Source: Cylindrodendrum hubeiense (lineage: Eukaryota; Ascomycota; Sordariomycetes; Hypocreales; Nectriaceae). From it: a stretch of 33,524 bases of DNA. Below the pieces are notes generated by a model, which saw only the letters and a list, made by a program, of their open reading frames with translations, had not been told where the DNA came from and ran no database searches. The position numbers and the translations under genes were made by a program. Numbering within the stretch: position 1 is the first letter of the stretch; the number at the start of each line of letters is the position of its first letter. The stretch is from contig JAANBB010000429.1 in NCBI GenBank assembly GCA_014621425.1, forward strand, positions 1 through 33,524, in the 5' to 3' direction. Positions 1 through 10,998 of this stretch are shown piece after piece.

Positions 1-475
1 CCGCGACACAACCGTTAATCCTCCATCCTTTCCCGTCCTTGTGTTCCCGCGCTCGCTCTCGCTCAGCCCATCTCTGGTCAACTTCCCGTCCGCAAACTCG
101 TATCGCGTCCCGGCGAAGCGCAGCGACGAAACGCTCCCGTTGCTCTCGTTTGGCCAACGCCGCCGCCCGTCGCCCGTCGCCCGCCGCCGCCGTTACCCGA
201 GAGGCATGGCTAGCAGCTGAGCGTCGGTGCGTTGTTCCTAGCAATCTGCCGCCCCCACAGCCCTCCACTGAACTACAAGTCAGTCTACCGCTTGTCCTGG
301 CTCGTTCTCCCCTCGACGCAACTCCCGACGATCACGACGCCCGCCCACTTCTCCGACTCTTTGACACCACGAGCCCAACCCCCAACCCCAACGTCGGCCG
401 CCGCCCTTGCTCAACCCAACTCAACCTTGCTTGTCCCTGCCCTGCCCGGATTCTTGCCCATCTCATCTCGCCACG
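1..475 (+). promoter_or_regulatory. Upstream region and probable 5' UTR of the acidic protein gene
   Basis: This stretch is rich in C and CT-rich, typical of a fungal core promoter and leader, and no protein family is recognisable in it. A five-codon upstream ORF (ATG at 206, TGA ending at 220) would lie in the leader if transcription starts before 206. The start site cannot be placed from sequence. The open frames across it are low-complexity Ser/Pro/Arg translations of CT-rich DNA, not coding sequence. Confidence 0.45.
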
Positions 476-2317
476 ATGCCCTGCTTCAAGGGCATTGCGG
501 TCAGCATCCATGCAAATGGAGCCCCGCTGCCCGAGCACGGCATGCAGAAGCAGTCTCGTCTCTCGCGAATCAGCACCTACATTCCGGTGCCTCAGCCTCA
601 GTTGAGCTCCGACTCCAACAAGCCCGAGCCCGCCAAGTTTGCCATCTCAATCACCCTCCTGACACCGGGCCTGCCCATCCCCTACTCGACCCCGAAGTCC
701 AGCGATGCCAACCCCTACCCAAAGCCCCAGTTCGTCGGTGGCATCCACCCCGGCTCTCATGGCGACCGCGGCAAGTTTTCCGGCGTCGTGAACCCCTACA
801 TTCCCATGACGAACTCCGAGAACGAGACCATCGCCGCCTACATCTACTTCGACGGCCGAGCCAAGGAGGAGGTCGCTACCCTGCTGCGCCCAGGTGAGGA
901 AACATGGGTCAACAGCCGTTGGGTTCAGGTTTCCGACACCGAGGGGGGTGGCCTCGCCGAGCGCGAGTTCCTCTTCCGCGAGGTTGGCCTTGAGCGCTGG
1001 CTGAACGGCCTCGACCTGCAGGGACACGATGCTGCCGAGAAGCTGGAGAAGCGCCGACAAAAGTTCGAGAAGCGCCGGCGACGCCAAAAGGCCCTCGAAG
1101 GAAATGTCAGTATCGATATCGAAGAAGGGTCCAAATCCCAGCGGGACACCCTGCGGTACGGTGCCGACGACAAGACCCCCATTGAAGCTGTCGGCGATGA
1201 CTCGGATTCCTGGTCTGATGACGACGACGAGCCTCCGGAGGCTACTGGCCAGATCAAGGTGGCCATGTTCCGAGTCCTGGCTTCTGGCGAAATCAAGAAG
1301 GGCGAATACTCCCCCCAGTTCGATGCTCACGACGGTGACGAGGATGACCTGAACTCCAACAAAGGCAATGGCAACATCGACGCCGATGTAGAACACACTA
1401 CGAGTTTCGCGAAACCCAAGACTCTCGACCCAAAGACGATCAGCACACAGACGGTCACTGGAATTGACGGGCCAGATAAGCCCTACGCCGTCTTCACCTT
1501 TTTCTACCGGGGAGAGCGTGAGTGTATACCTGTCCACTGATCGAGTACCAATCAACTAACACGCGTAATTTAGGACAACTTCAGAAAATCGGCGTCCTAC
1601 AGTCATCGAAGAATCCCCAAACAACCCCAGGCTCGGCCAAGCGACGATCTGGGCAGCTTGACTTCTCTAACCTTAACCCCCTCAAGGCCAGTGGCACCGT
1701 CGGTTTCTCAACTTTCCGTGACCAAGGCTCAGAGGCGGCAAGGCGACGAAAGGCGAGGAAGAAGAGCAACGGAAACATTGCCGAGGACAGTGACGACGAT
1801 GACGATGACGACAGCGATGCTTTGGTCAAATTGGAGGAACCCGACGATAAAGATGTCGACGGGAAGCTTGCCCCAGAAGATGCCAAGTTCCAGGGAGAAC
1901 TTGCTGACGGTGTGAACCGCATTCACGTAAGTTCCTTGCAAGCAGACTTATTGGACTCCAAGAGCTGACCGCTTCAAATAGCTTAAGAGAGCGCATTCGG
2001 CAGATCCCGATAGCAAGTCGACTCCGGAAGGATCACAAGGAAACGATGCACCCACGACTGAGGGGCTAGGTACGGGACAGTTGCTCGGAGGCACCCTGTC
2101 AAGCATAGGTAGCATTGATGTGCCTGACGCGGCTCTAGTCGGAAGCCCGCTGAAGAAACAACGACCGAGCCTAGATCACACGGCGCTTGGAAACTTTTCA
2201 GCAACACAGAACCTGAGTGCTGCTTTGGATTCGGTGGTGTCTGGTGCCTCTGGGCCAGCAGTCAAGCCAGCTGTGGAGGCGCCGAAATCGAAGATAGATG
2301 AGGAAGAGGAGCTGTAG
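476..2317 (+). CDS. Acidic nuclear-type fungal protein, possible DUF7918 family
   Basis: Three exons (476-1517, 1574-1926, 1982-2317) give 576 residues. The introns are 56 and 55 nt, begin GTGAGT and GTAAGT, and carry CTAAC and CTGAC branch sites. The ATG at 476 follows CCACG and starts the conserved-looking sequence MPCFKGIAVSIHANG. Residues 1-185 look like a folded beta-rich domain of the sort annotated DUF7918 in fungi; that assignment is from memory. A Lys/Arg-rich charged helix lies at about 188-206, acidic runs at about 240-255 and 420-430, a basic patch RRRKARKK near 404 and SPLKKQRP near 520. The basic patches beside acidic runs suggest a nuclear protein. No catalytic motif is visible, so the function is unknown. 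The gene structure is secure; the family name is tentative. Confidence 0.75.
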
Positions 2318-3472
2318 TGCAGGCGTCTCCAATTTTGAGCTTTGCTCTGCCACTTTGTTGGATTAGTTGTCTTGATACGGCAACCACAAAAGGAGGCCCT
2401 TGAAGTTCGACAACGACGAGAATTGCTGGAGTCACAAACAGACTTGACTGGTACGGACAGACTTGGTATAGATTCAGATGACGAGAGCGTTGAGACAATT
2501 TTGTCAGCGAATCTTGCTAACGGGTTGATTCATCTGTTGGTTGTTTCTGGCCCGTCTCTCACACCATGATGGCTGAAGCGTCGAAAGCGTTTAGGCGTTT
2601 CCAAAAAGAAAAAAAGAACAATGACTTTGTTGTACTGGAAGGCTTCGGCTATGGGTGCTGGGGACATGTTGGCTTGGGGCCGGGAGGCAAAGGATACTAG
2701 AGGCTAGAGAATCAAACCACTGAGCTCTTCTTTCAGCCATGGCATTGCGTTTCTCGTTCTAGAAGTGAGGATGTGTTGCCGTTACTAAGAACTATCGTGA
2801 GAGGTTACAAGTTGACTCACGAATACATGAGGCCAGGTAGAGTCTAGTTGATGATGAGTCTGCGTCGACCTGTCAAAGCCTATCGTGCAGCGGCTCTGCG
2901 AGGTCATTATGGATGTATGGGCGAGCTGACGAGCACTCCCCCGCGCGTCGTACATACACGCCACGCATGCATGTATGTATGTATGCACAGCGATCCTTGG
3001 TCATTTCACTTGCCCTACTACGTAACCATGCACGTAATTAATTTCTGTAACATTCTCGCCTCTCTCAACCGAGATACAGAACCGCCTCGGGCAGGCTTAC
3101 TCGACAAGGTTCTATAGGGCGCTTGGAAAGCAGGTCAAGCTTCATCCAGTCCCCAATAGTCGCCGCGATCCGAACCTGTTGCTTCAATTGGCCGGCCGTT
3201 TAGACAACCAGGATACGACAGCTAATGACGCACTGTTGCTGCCTGGCTATATCCGCCGGCTTACGCCCGTTACCAGCACGGGAGGGAGTCGGTGTAAGTG
3301 AATCCTGGCACCATCATGGCGGGCTCATCCTCGACAGGCGGAGACATCGAACTATAAACGCGCCGTGGTCGATGTATGACCTGCAGTCAGTTATCGCGAT
3401 AATCCTGACAGGAAGGAGTTGCTCGCAGCAGGGTCTCGATTTGTCTATTTTTACTGTATTTTATTCGTGACA
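2318..3472. other. Intergenic region: 3' UTR of the acidic protein gene, then no recognisable gene
   Basis: The first few hundred bases are probably 3' UTR. The remaining open frames are short, start at random places and resemble nothing known. A simple TACATACA...TGTATGTA inverted repeat of the microsatellite type lies at 2951-2983. Bases 3190-3470 would hold the promoter of the hydrolase pseudogene. Confidence 0.5.
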
Positions 3473-5028
3473 ATGAGAGAGTATATAATGCTTGAGGGTG
3501 ATGGGAGCCTCTTGACGGGTGAGTTTGCCAAATTTGTCCAAGAGACGCTGGAAGAGTGGAAAATCCCAAATGTCTCAATTGCTGTGATTGATGGAGAGGA
3601 TGTCTTTACCCAGGTGTGGCTCTCCCTGACGCATGAACAGCTCAAACCATTCTCTTGAGAAACATGATTTTTGCTGAGAATGAAATAACAGAGTTATGGT
3701 ATCACAACTTATCCAGATCCGCCCACAACCTCAGAAACGCTCTAGTATGGTGCATCAACCACCAATGGCTTTGTCTGCGCCGCCCTCGCGCACCTCATCG
3801 ACACCAGGGCATACCCAGCACTTGACACAGGCTGGGCGACGTCTGCCTCGAGCATGATCCGTGATGACTTCGTCCTCAAGGACGCCTGGGCCATGGAGCA
3901 TCTCACTCTCGAAGATGCCGCTTGTCACCACTGGATTCCTGCGGCAGAACAGTTCCACGTCACGGCTTGTCGATGACTGAGACGGAGACATTATCGGCCG
4001 TGACCAGAAGACAAAGGAGGTACGCTGCGGTCAAGGATCTGATTCGCAACCAGCGCAATCTGGACATGACAGAGGGGCCTCGCGTCAAGTTCTCGTACTG
4101 CAACTTAATGTATTCAGGCTTGTCGCACGTCATCGAAACGCTCACGGGCAAGCCGCTCGGCGATGTGCTACGCGAGCTCATTTGGGAGCCACCTCGGCAT
4201 GTCGTCTACGATTTCACCCTCGATGCCGCGCTGTCAGCACCTGAGCACCTAATAACGGGCTACTACTGGGACCACAAGGAGGAGAAGTACTCTGAAGTGC
4301 CTTACATGTCCGTCGTGGAGTTCGACGGCACAGGCGACACCATGTGCACGGCGCTTGACTACGCCAAGTGGCTACTGCACCGGACAGCGCCCCCTCTCGG
4401 CTGCCGTGCACCAGTATATCCGGGCACCGCGCATCTTTGGGGGTATGCCGGAACAGGGCAGGGATATCTTCATGTGCGGCCTCGGGTGGCAGAGGACGCT
4501 GTGCCGCGGCCATCTCATGTACACGCACTCAGGTGGGATTGAGGCGTTCGGCAAGCAGGTGTACTGGTTCCCCGAAGCCAAGTTTGGTGTCGTGGCGTTT
4601 GGAAACACCTCTACGACATCCAATGCCGCGGAGGATGCGTTGGTTTACAGGCTGGCACATGAGAAGCTGGGCGTCGCTCCTAATGACCTGGTTGACGTGG
4701 GCGTCGAGCAAGTGGTCCTGCATGATTGAACGAATGAAGCACTGACACGATGAATGTGTGGCATGAAATGATTGAAAAGCTCGCTAAAGACTATGATAAT
4801 GGAGTGAAAGCTATCTTCCTAGATAGGCCCGACCCGCGTCTGCCATTTCAGGTGGATTATGTTCATCGGCGAGGCCGTAAAGAACCCGACCAAGTCTCCC
4901 AGCAGTGGGGAATGATCGAGGTCAAGGCTGGCCCAACTGGGAAGCTCTCTGCGGTTGCGACCGAAGGGTGGGATAGCATTGCAAGCCCGTCCCAATCCAG
5001 GGTCGAGTTCAAGAGGGTCGACTCGTAG
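3473..5028 (+). pseudogene. Decayed beta-lactamase/transpeptidase-like serine hydrolase
   Basis: Translations from several frames together resemble the fungal beta-lactamase-related (LACTB / penicillin-binding-like) family of about 500-550 residues. Recognisable in order are: the N-terminal domain from 3473 (GEFAKFVQETLEEWKIP), an intron at 3614-3691, YGITTYPDPPTTSETL, the catalytic region at about 3750-3770, DMTEGPRVKFSYCNLMYSG at about 4060-4120 with the YxN motif (YCN), the HSGG motif near 4530, and WHEMIEKLAKDYDNG near 4760. Lesions: an in-frame TAG at 3744-3746 where the family has an aromatic residue (the TGG-to-TAG change expected of C-to-T mutation); the SxxK catalytic lysine read as Asn (STTN); frame changes at about 3927, 3930-3990, 4380-4400 and 4730-4750; and an internal stop at about 4727. 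The nucleophile motif is lost and the frame is broken at least four times, so it cannot encode an active enzyme. Sequencing error would not explain so many lesions. Confidence 0.85.
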
Positions 5029-5927
5029 ACATTCATTACTAAACTGATTGCTGGGTTAGCAACGAATTCCCTTGACAGAGTCCTAAAGCCATGAAGAGTG
5101 GGAATTGGGAACCAATCAGACGATTAAGCTTGGTAAAATTGGTTTCAACAATGTAGTTCAGTTGGCCGTTCTTATAAGCGAGTGTCATCATGTTGGTGTA
5201 GGGGTATCGTGGGCATGTTTTGCTTGCTGGAAGCAAGCGATGTGCAACATCAGTGTGCAACGTACCTTACTGGGCGAGCTCAAGTCGGACGAACGGGACT
5301 TGAACCGCGCGAAATTGATATCATGGAAGGCGTCGGGAGACGTCAACAGACGGTCGGGCCGGAAGGTGTCCAGCACAGCCCAACATCACTCGAGGTTGGG
5401 CTGAGCTTGGGAGCAGCCTTTGGTTGAGGTTTGGTTGGTAAAGAAGAGAAAGTTTTCTGGAGCTCGAGTTTTAATCCAAGTGGCCGGGGCGGGTACCTGG
5501 GTACCCGAGCTGACCCTGTAACGTGCAATATCGGGCTAAGCAAGCTCCATCCCGCCATTTATGCCTCTAGCGGGCCGTACTGTGCCGCCTCGTTTCCGTG
5601 GCAGCAGCGCCTCTGGCTGTGCCGTTGGGGCGTGGCACACGCAGCGCACGCAACCCAGTAGCGCAGCACAGCGCATTAAGCAGCCAAGGCAGCCCAGCAC
5701 CCAGCGCATCACTCAGCACATCACCCCGCCTGTGTGTCATGCGTGCCTAATCTGCACTGTGCCCCTCCTCAACCCCACCATCCATCTCATCTTCTTGCTC
5801 CGCTCCTCTCCTCCTCGGGCAGACTTTGCGACAACCCAACAACAAGCTTACCTCTTTCTCCTCGCTCTCCTCCCTCCAAACCAACACCTCACACTTCATC
5901 CGCCAGGCCGGCAACCAGACATTCAAG
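5029..5927. other. Intergenic region upstream of NTF2
   Basis: Bases 5700-5927 are CT-rich and probably hold the NTF2 core promoter and leader; a tiny upstream ORF (ATG CGT GCC TAA, 5739-5750) lies there. Bases 5190-5500, read on the minus strand, look like a pyrimidine-rich leader followed by a short coding-like piece (LLTSPDAFHDINFARFKS) that runs into a GTACGT donor-like site near 5265. I cannot connect it to a gene. The direct repeat GGGTACCTGGGTACCC lies near 5490-5505. Confidence 0.4.
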
Positions 5928-6633
5928 ATGGCCGGTAGGTTTTCAGCTCCGCGTCCTGGGCGCCTCTGACGGCAAAAACTAACCGCGCACCGTCTAGACT
6001 TCCAGGGTATCGCGAGTATGTCCAACTTGCGAGCTTCCACTGCTCTCATCCACGAGATATATCGGTATTGACCCATATGTGAATAGACCAGTTCATCCAG
6101 TTCTACTACCAGCAGTTCGACCAGGACCGCACCCAACTCGCCTCCCTATACGTAAGTCGCATCTGCCGTTACTCGAAGGCTTTCTGCAACACGGAAAAAG
6201 ACGACTAACAATTCCAACAGCGCGAGAACTCCATGCTTACCTTCGAATCCGCCTCTGTTCGGGGTACCCAAGCTGTCACTGAGAAGTTGACGGTACATAA
6301 CCCTGCGTCGCGCCCCTGAAATCACCGACTGACGATACTCCACAACAGGGCCTTCCCTTCGCCAAGGTCAAGCACCAGGTCACAACCCTCGATGCTCAGC
6401 CCTCGAACGATAGCGGCGGCATCATCATCCTGGTCACCGGCGCGCTCTTGGTATGACGACCCGACAACTTACTAGTTCTACCAGATTTTCTAAGCCTTGA
6501 ATAACTAACACCCACGTCCTAGGTCGACGATGAGGAGCGCCCCATGAACTTCAGCCAGTCCTTCCAGCTCGCTCCCGACGGCGCCGGCTCGTACTTTGTC
6601 TACAACGATATCTTCAAGCTGATCTTCGGTTAA
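5928..6633 (+). CDS. ntf2: Nuclear transport factor 2 (NTF2)
   Basis: NTF2 carries Ran-GDP into the nucleus through FG-nucleoporin contacts and acts at nuclear pores. Six exons (5928-5934, 5998-6015, 6087-6151, 6221-6292, 6349-6450, 6523-6633) join without frame errors to 124 residues, the usual length (about 125). Diagnostic sequence includes MADFQGIANQFIQFYYQQFD, LASLYRENSMLTFES, the G-x-x-A-V-T-E-K-L segment, and the C-terminal beta strands ending FVYNDIFKLIFG. All five introns are 56-72 nt with GT-AG ends. The first coding exon is only 7 nt (ATGGCCG) and the second only 18 nt, so simple ORF search misses the N-terminus. The single NTF2 fold fills the protein, with no extra RNA-binding domain, so it is the transport factor rather than a G3BP-type protein. 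Confidence 0.95.
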
Positions 6634-8189
6634 GCGTCGCACGCCAGAGGCGTTGCGTAGGCAGGGGGATCCGGAGGAGCCACGATACACACTATGTGGA
6701 ACAGGGATTTTCAGCAAGAGGACAAGACTACTTGACGATCTGATGAATCTTAGAGCACGGAGATTGTGAAATTTGGGGAAAGAAGGAGGTGCATATCGGG
6801 TCTGATTATGAATCACCTTCCATGCTTGCTCTCCAATGGTCAGTCAGACAAGGCCTCAAAGCCAGCTTCAGGCATACTCAATCACTCTGCTTTTGGAGTC
6901 ACCATTACTAAACTGCCCGGGGCGAAATCCAAATGACGTGAACAATCCTGATAATGCTAGTAATGCCCATTCCTTTATGTTTCATCTACCTTTCTAGGCC
7001 CAGATGAACAGCGCGCGCCTTAACACAAATCCCTTGAAAGATAGTAGCATGTCATCTTAAAGGTTTTACTTAAAGGACCAATGCTAGAGACACCTATCAT
7101 ACATACATATTATGAATAACCCATACAAATTATATGTGATCCAAACCAATCGCATTCTACTCCAACTCGATGCCGTATACTCATATCATTCTCACGTGCA
7201 GAGGCAAGAGTGTGTAACCATGGCATAGCGTACGGCTACATATATGGATTCTCCTGTCAGAACAAAATATAGTCATGATCTGGTTCAAACAGACATATAG
7301 CAGTACTTATGAAAGTTCTGCTATTCATTATGGGTCACGACAACAAGCTGGTGGCCAACCAAGCGGGAGGAGATGGCTTCTCCAATCACTATGGGGACTT
7401 CTCGCATCCCCTGCACAAGCCTAAATGATGTGCACGACTAGGTGCTTAATAAGGGGCTGAAAGAGCCACATCGTTCCTTTCCTTGCAGGCGAATCCAAGG
7501 ATTGCAACAAATGGAGGGAGATCATGTATTCAACAAAAACAATTACAACCCATGAGGATCAGATACGCGGGTTTGTGGCGTCGCTATTAAAGCCCAAGAT
7601 GCCTTTGGTTCCTAGTACGAGACAGGAATAAATAAAACCAACAGGCCCCGAATATTTAGGGAGCATGCCCAATTACCTATTGTTAAAGGATTGAGAAAAT
7701 CAGGTCCGTAAAAGGAGCACATGCAGAAGATACCGACCTGAATTTACGTCTATAATCCTTGTGGGCGTACTCCTAGTAGAATTAAATGCTTCACGTGGGA
7801 GGGTTCTCGCTCTTGAAACTGAGTCCTGGTATCTTAGTAACCATATTTGTGGCTGCGATTACAACGAGCTGGGAATTCGAAAGTGGATTTTTACTTTCAA
7901 AGTCAACTGGGCTTCTCGGAACAGGCACAGAAAATCCGTCGTCGGGGAACAAATACGATAGCGGCAAGTGGATTGCACAAATATTGCAAGTTCATGATCA
8001 CATTTCAAGTCTGACTTCAAGACAAGCTCATCATCTATTGTGGAAGGGTCGAGCCCAGGCCCCACATGTCACTGCGATGGGGGACGGGATAAAATGTAAC
8101 CCAAGAAAAATCATTCATTTTCCATGCCCATAACCGTGCAACACCGTTGATCCCTTAATCGCAATGCATTGTGAGGGGTATTAGACAGC
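6634..8189. other. AT-richer intergenic region between convergent NTF2 and RPL8
   Basis: Both flanking genes end here, so the outer parts are 3' UTRs. From about 6900 to 7750 the base composition is visibly richer in A+T than the rest of the window, with many TA steps (for example ATACATACATATTATG near 7100). No open frame over 115 codons exists and none looks like a protein. It could be an old, mutated transposon remnant, but no terminal repeat or transposase motif is visible. Confidence 0.45.
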
Positions 8190-9336
8190 TTAGATCTTGG
8201 TAGCAGCCTCCAGAGCCTTGGCCTTCTTCTCAATCTTCTTCAGGGCCTTGGGTCCCATGATACCACCACCCCACTGTCGGCGGGCCTGGTCGTGGGACTC
8301 CATGTAGCCATCCTTGATGGCAGAGACGAGCTTGGAGAGCTCGGTCTTGTCCTCAGCGCGGACCTCGGTAACGGCGAGGACAGCGGCGGTCTGAGAGCGG
8401 GGTTAGCAACGCAAAGGTAAAAATGAATAGGGTGATGGAGGCATACCTTCTTGTGGACGACCGTGCCGAGACGGGCCTTGCCCTTCACAATGGCGTAGGG
8501 GACACCCATCTTCTTGCAGAGAGAGGGAAGGAAGACGACGAGCTCAATGGGCTCGACATCGTTGGGGATGAGGACGAGAGAAGCCTTCTTGTTCTCAATC
8601 AGACCAACAACGTGGTTGAGACCGTACTTGACGGTGTAGGGCTTCTTGGAGACATCCTCCTTCTTCTTGCCCTCCTTGACGGCGGTAGCCTCCTGGAGGA
8701 GACGCTCCTTCTTCTCAGGCTTGGTCTCGGGGCGGTACTTGTTGAGGAGCTTGAAAGCCTGGGCGGCGGTGTTGCGGTCGAGGACGTGCTGGAACTGGGA
8801 CAGAGCCGGGGGAACCTTCAGGCGCATGTGAAGGATCTTCTTCTGTCGCTGGAGGCGGACATACTCGGGCCACTTCACCATGCGGGAGACATTGCGCTTG
8901 GGCTGGATGTCCTGGCCGACACCGTAGTTTCGGGGTCGCTTCTCGATGAGAGGGTTCTGGCGAGCCGTTAGTCAACTCACATCAGCAACTGTGAGGATCC
9001 TGATATGCGTACCTTAGGGGCCTTCTTGCCAGCCTTTCCCTGAGGGAAAGGGGCGGGGGCGACCTTCTTGCCTGACTTGGGGGCCTGTCATTGAGAAAAG
9101 AAGATATCAGCAAGGCGTTCAAGCCAAACGATCTTCTCTGAACTCTAACGAGAGCAGGCAGTGGCATTTCTGCGCACGCCGCATCTCCAGGCACGTCTTC
9201 ACCTGGTCCAATAAAGGATGACAGGCGGAATACCGACGGCGTCGCAAGCGACACCGCGGCTCAATTGCGCAAAGCGCATTTGAATCACAAAACTGTGGCC
9301 ATTTAGAGTCCAGATTGTTGGTTATGTACTTACCAT
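8190..9336 (-). CDS. rpl8: 60S ribosomal protein eL8 (L7a/L8)
   Basis: Large-subunit ribosomal protein of the L7Ae/eL8 family; binds 25S rRNA. Four exons on the minus strand (9334-9336, 9013-9084, 8447-8956, 8190-8390) give 261 residues, the normal eukaryotic length. The first exon contains only the ATG and is followed directly by GTAAGT. The second encodes [14 protein letters not shown], and the rest contains [39 protein letters not shown] and the L7Ae core ([38 protein letters not shown]), ending [12 protein letters not shown]. Introns are 249, 56 and 56 nt; the long first one matches the pattern of ribosomal protein genes, where it may aid expression. Divergent from NCS6, with 486 bp between start codons. 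Confidence 0.97.
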
Positions 9337-9822
9337 CTTGGATCTTTGGGTGAATGCTCGTGGGTTGAAGAGCAAAGTCCGTGATGCGGTGGATGGTTGA
9401 CGAAGAAACTAAAAAAAGGCAAGAAGTGAATGAATTTCGGTGGGAACAAAAATTAGGGCTTCCTGCGCCAAGCGCCCCATCTGACTTGCTCCACAATGAC
9501 AAAGAGGGGCTGGTGTGTGGCGCCACACACGTGACTGCGCCTCGTTCCACAGTGTGCACAGTGTCTTTTTTTCGCTGGGCAGACTCATAGTAAGGCTAGG
9601 CATGAGTAATGGAGAAGTTGGGTTTGCAAGCAACCTTTGTAATTCAAACATCAGGATCTTACTAGTACGTACACCTTGGCAGACAACCAGCAGACTTGCA
9701 AGCTTCTCTGTTTCTTGAATTCTCGATTTTCACAGAAACGAAGAACGACTGGCGACATCTCGTGGTCCTGACTCGACGACAAACACACCTCAAACTCTGA
9801 AGAAACGGCGAGTTTCTTCGAC
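9337..9822. promoter_or_regulatory. Shared divergent promoter of RPL8 (-) and NCS6 (+)
   Basis: This 486-bp region drives a ribosomal protein gene in one direction and a tRNA-modification gene in the other. It contains an 18-nt perfect palindrome at 9513-9530, overlapping the E-box CACGTG at 9528-9533 and the element CGTGACTG at 9530-9537. The latter, read on the RPL8 strand (CAGTCACG), differs by one base from the HomolD box (CAGTCACA) of fungal ribosomal protein promoters. AGCCCTAATT, read on the RPL8 strand at 9451-9460, resembles the HomolE type. Their use here is inferred from motif similarity. Confidence 0.6.
9513..9530. repeat. 18-nt perfect palindrome in the RPL8/NCS6 promoter
   Basis: GTGTGTGGCGCCACACAC equals its own reverse complement. 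It sits about 180 bp upstream of the RPL8 start codon and about 290 bp upstream of the NCS6 start codon, and its right edge runs into the CACGTG box. A symmetric factor-binding site is the simplest reading. Confidence 0.75.
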
Positions 9823-10998
9823 ATGCCTCCTACACCTTGCGTACGATGTCAGACTAACAGAGCTGTTGTCAAGCGACCCAAGAATCATCACAAATTATGC
9901 AAAGATTGTTTTATTGCTGTCTTCGAAGATGAGGTCCACCACACAATTACATCTTCCAAGCTGTTCTTCCGAGGCGAACGGGTTGCTATCGGCGCATCAG
10001 GTGGCAAAGACTCAACAGTTTTAGCGTCAGTGATGAAAACTTTGAACGAGCGACACAATTACGGGCTTAACTTGGTGTTGTTGAGTGTCGACGAAGGAAT
10101 CAAAGGGTATCGAGATGATTCGCTCGAGACCGTGAAGCGAAACGCCGTCCAATACGAAATGCCCCTAGAAATCGTGGGATACGACCAACTTTACGGATGG
10201 ACGATGGATCAGGTTGTCGAGACTATTGGCAAGAAAGGAAACTGCACTTACTGTGGTGTATTTCGACGACAGGCCCTGGACCGCGGGGCAAAGCAGCTGG
10301 CCATCAAGCATGTTGTGACGGGACACAACGCCGATGATATCGCAGAGACGGTGCTAATGAACCTTCTTCGTGGCGACCTGCCCAGGTTAGCTCGAAGCAC
10401 CAGCATCGTTACTGGCAATTCCAGCAGTGAGGTGAAGAGGAGCAAGCCCCTGAAATATGCATACGAGAAGGAGATCGTGCTCTACGCCCACCACAAGAAA
10501 CTGGACTATTTCAGTACCGAATGCATCTACAGCCCAGAAGCATTTCGAGGGACTGCGCGAGGTTTGATCAAGAATCTGGAAAGAGTCCGACCGAGCGCCA
10601 TCCTGGACATCGTCAGAAGTGGAGAGGACATGGCCCGACTTACACCAGACAAGGGACAAGGGGCATGCGCTTGTGACGAAGGCGAGGGCATGGGAGGCTG
10701 TGGCTCAGCCAACGGTCGCACCTCTGGCAATGAGATGGCACTGGTGGAAGCGAACATCAAGAGCCAGGCGAAATCTACCACCCTCGAGACTGAAATTACA
10801 TCGAATGGAGCACCCAAGCCAGAGGAGGATACAGTCGCGTTGCCCATTCGCAGCCGGCGGCCAAAGGAGCCTGCTCCTAGCCCAATGCAAACATTGGGTC
10901 AATGTATCAAGTGCGGTTACATGTCGAGCCAGGCCATGTGCCAGGCCTGTACATTATTAGAGACACTCAACAAGAATAGGGCAGAGATAGCGATATAA
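9823..10998 (+). CDS. ncs6: Cytoplasmic tRNA 2-thiolation protein 1 (Ncs6/Ctu1)
   Basis: Ncs6 with Ncs2 adds sulfur to the wobble uridine (mcm5s2U34) of Lys, Glu and Gln tRNAs in the cytosol, using sulfur delivered by Urm1. The single exon encodes 391 residues. An N-terminal zinc-binding set is visible (C6, C9, C26, C29), then the PP-loop ATP site SGGKDS at residues 59-64, the conserved CTYC pair (C141, C144), [19 protein letters not shown] near 166, [15 protein letters not shown], and the Ctu1-type C-terminal cysteine cluster ([16 protein letters not shown]). A roughly 70-residue low-complexity insert precedes the last cysteines. The ATG at 9823 begins the family's usual start MPPTPCVRC. No introns. 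All key residues are present. Confidence 0.96.
   Translation: MPPTPCVRCQTNRAVVKRPKNHHKLCKDCFIAVFEDEVHHTITSSKLFFRGERVAIGASGGKDSTVLASVMKTLNERHNYGLNLVLLSVDEGIKGYRDDSLETVKRNAVQYEMPLEIVGYDQLYGWTMDQVVETIGKKGNCTYCGVFRRQALDRGAKQLAIKHVVTGHNADDIAETVLMNLLRGDLPRLARSTSIVTGNSSSEVKRSKPLKYAYEKEIVLYAHHKKLDYFSTECIYSPEAFRGTARGLIKNLERVRPSAILDIVRSGEDMARLTPDKGQGACACDEGEGMGGCGSANGRTSGNEMALVEANIKSQAKSTTLETEITSNGAPKPEEDTVALPIRSRRPKEPAPSPMQTLGQCIKCGYMSSQAMCQACTLLETLNKNRAEIAI

Noticed and set aside
5270..5370. tRNA-like GGTTCAAGTCC on the minus strand
   Set aside because: The T loop fits but only two of five T-stem pairs form, and no acceptor or anticodon arm could be built upstream.
8423..8971. 182-residue plus-strand frame over RPL8
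   Set aside because: It is the shadow of the RPL8 exon 3 coding strand.
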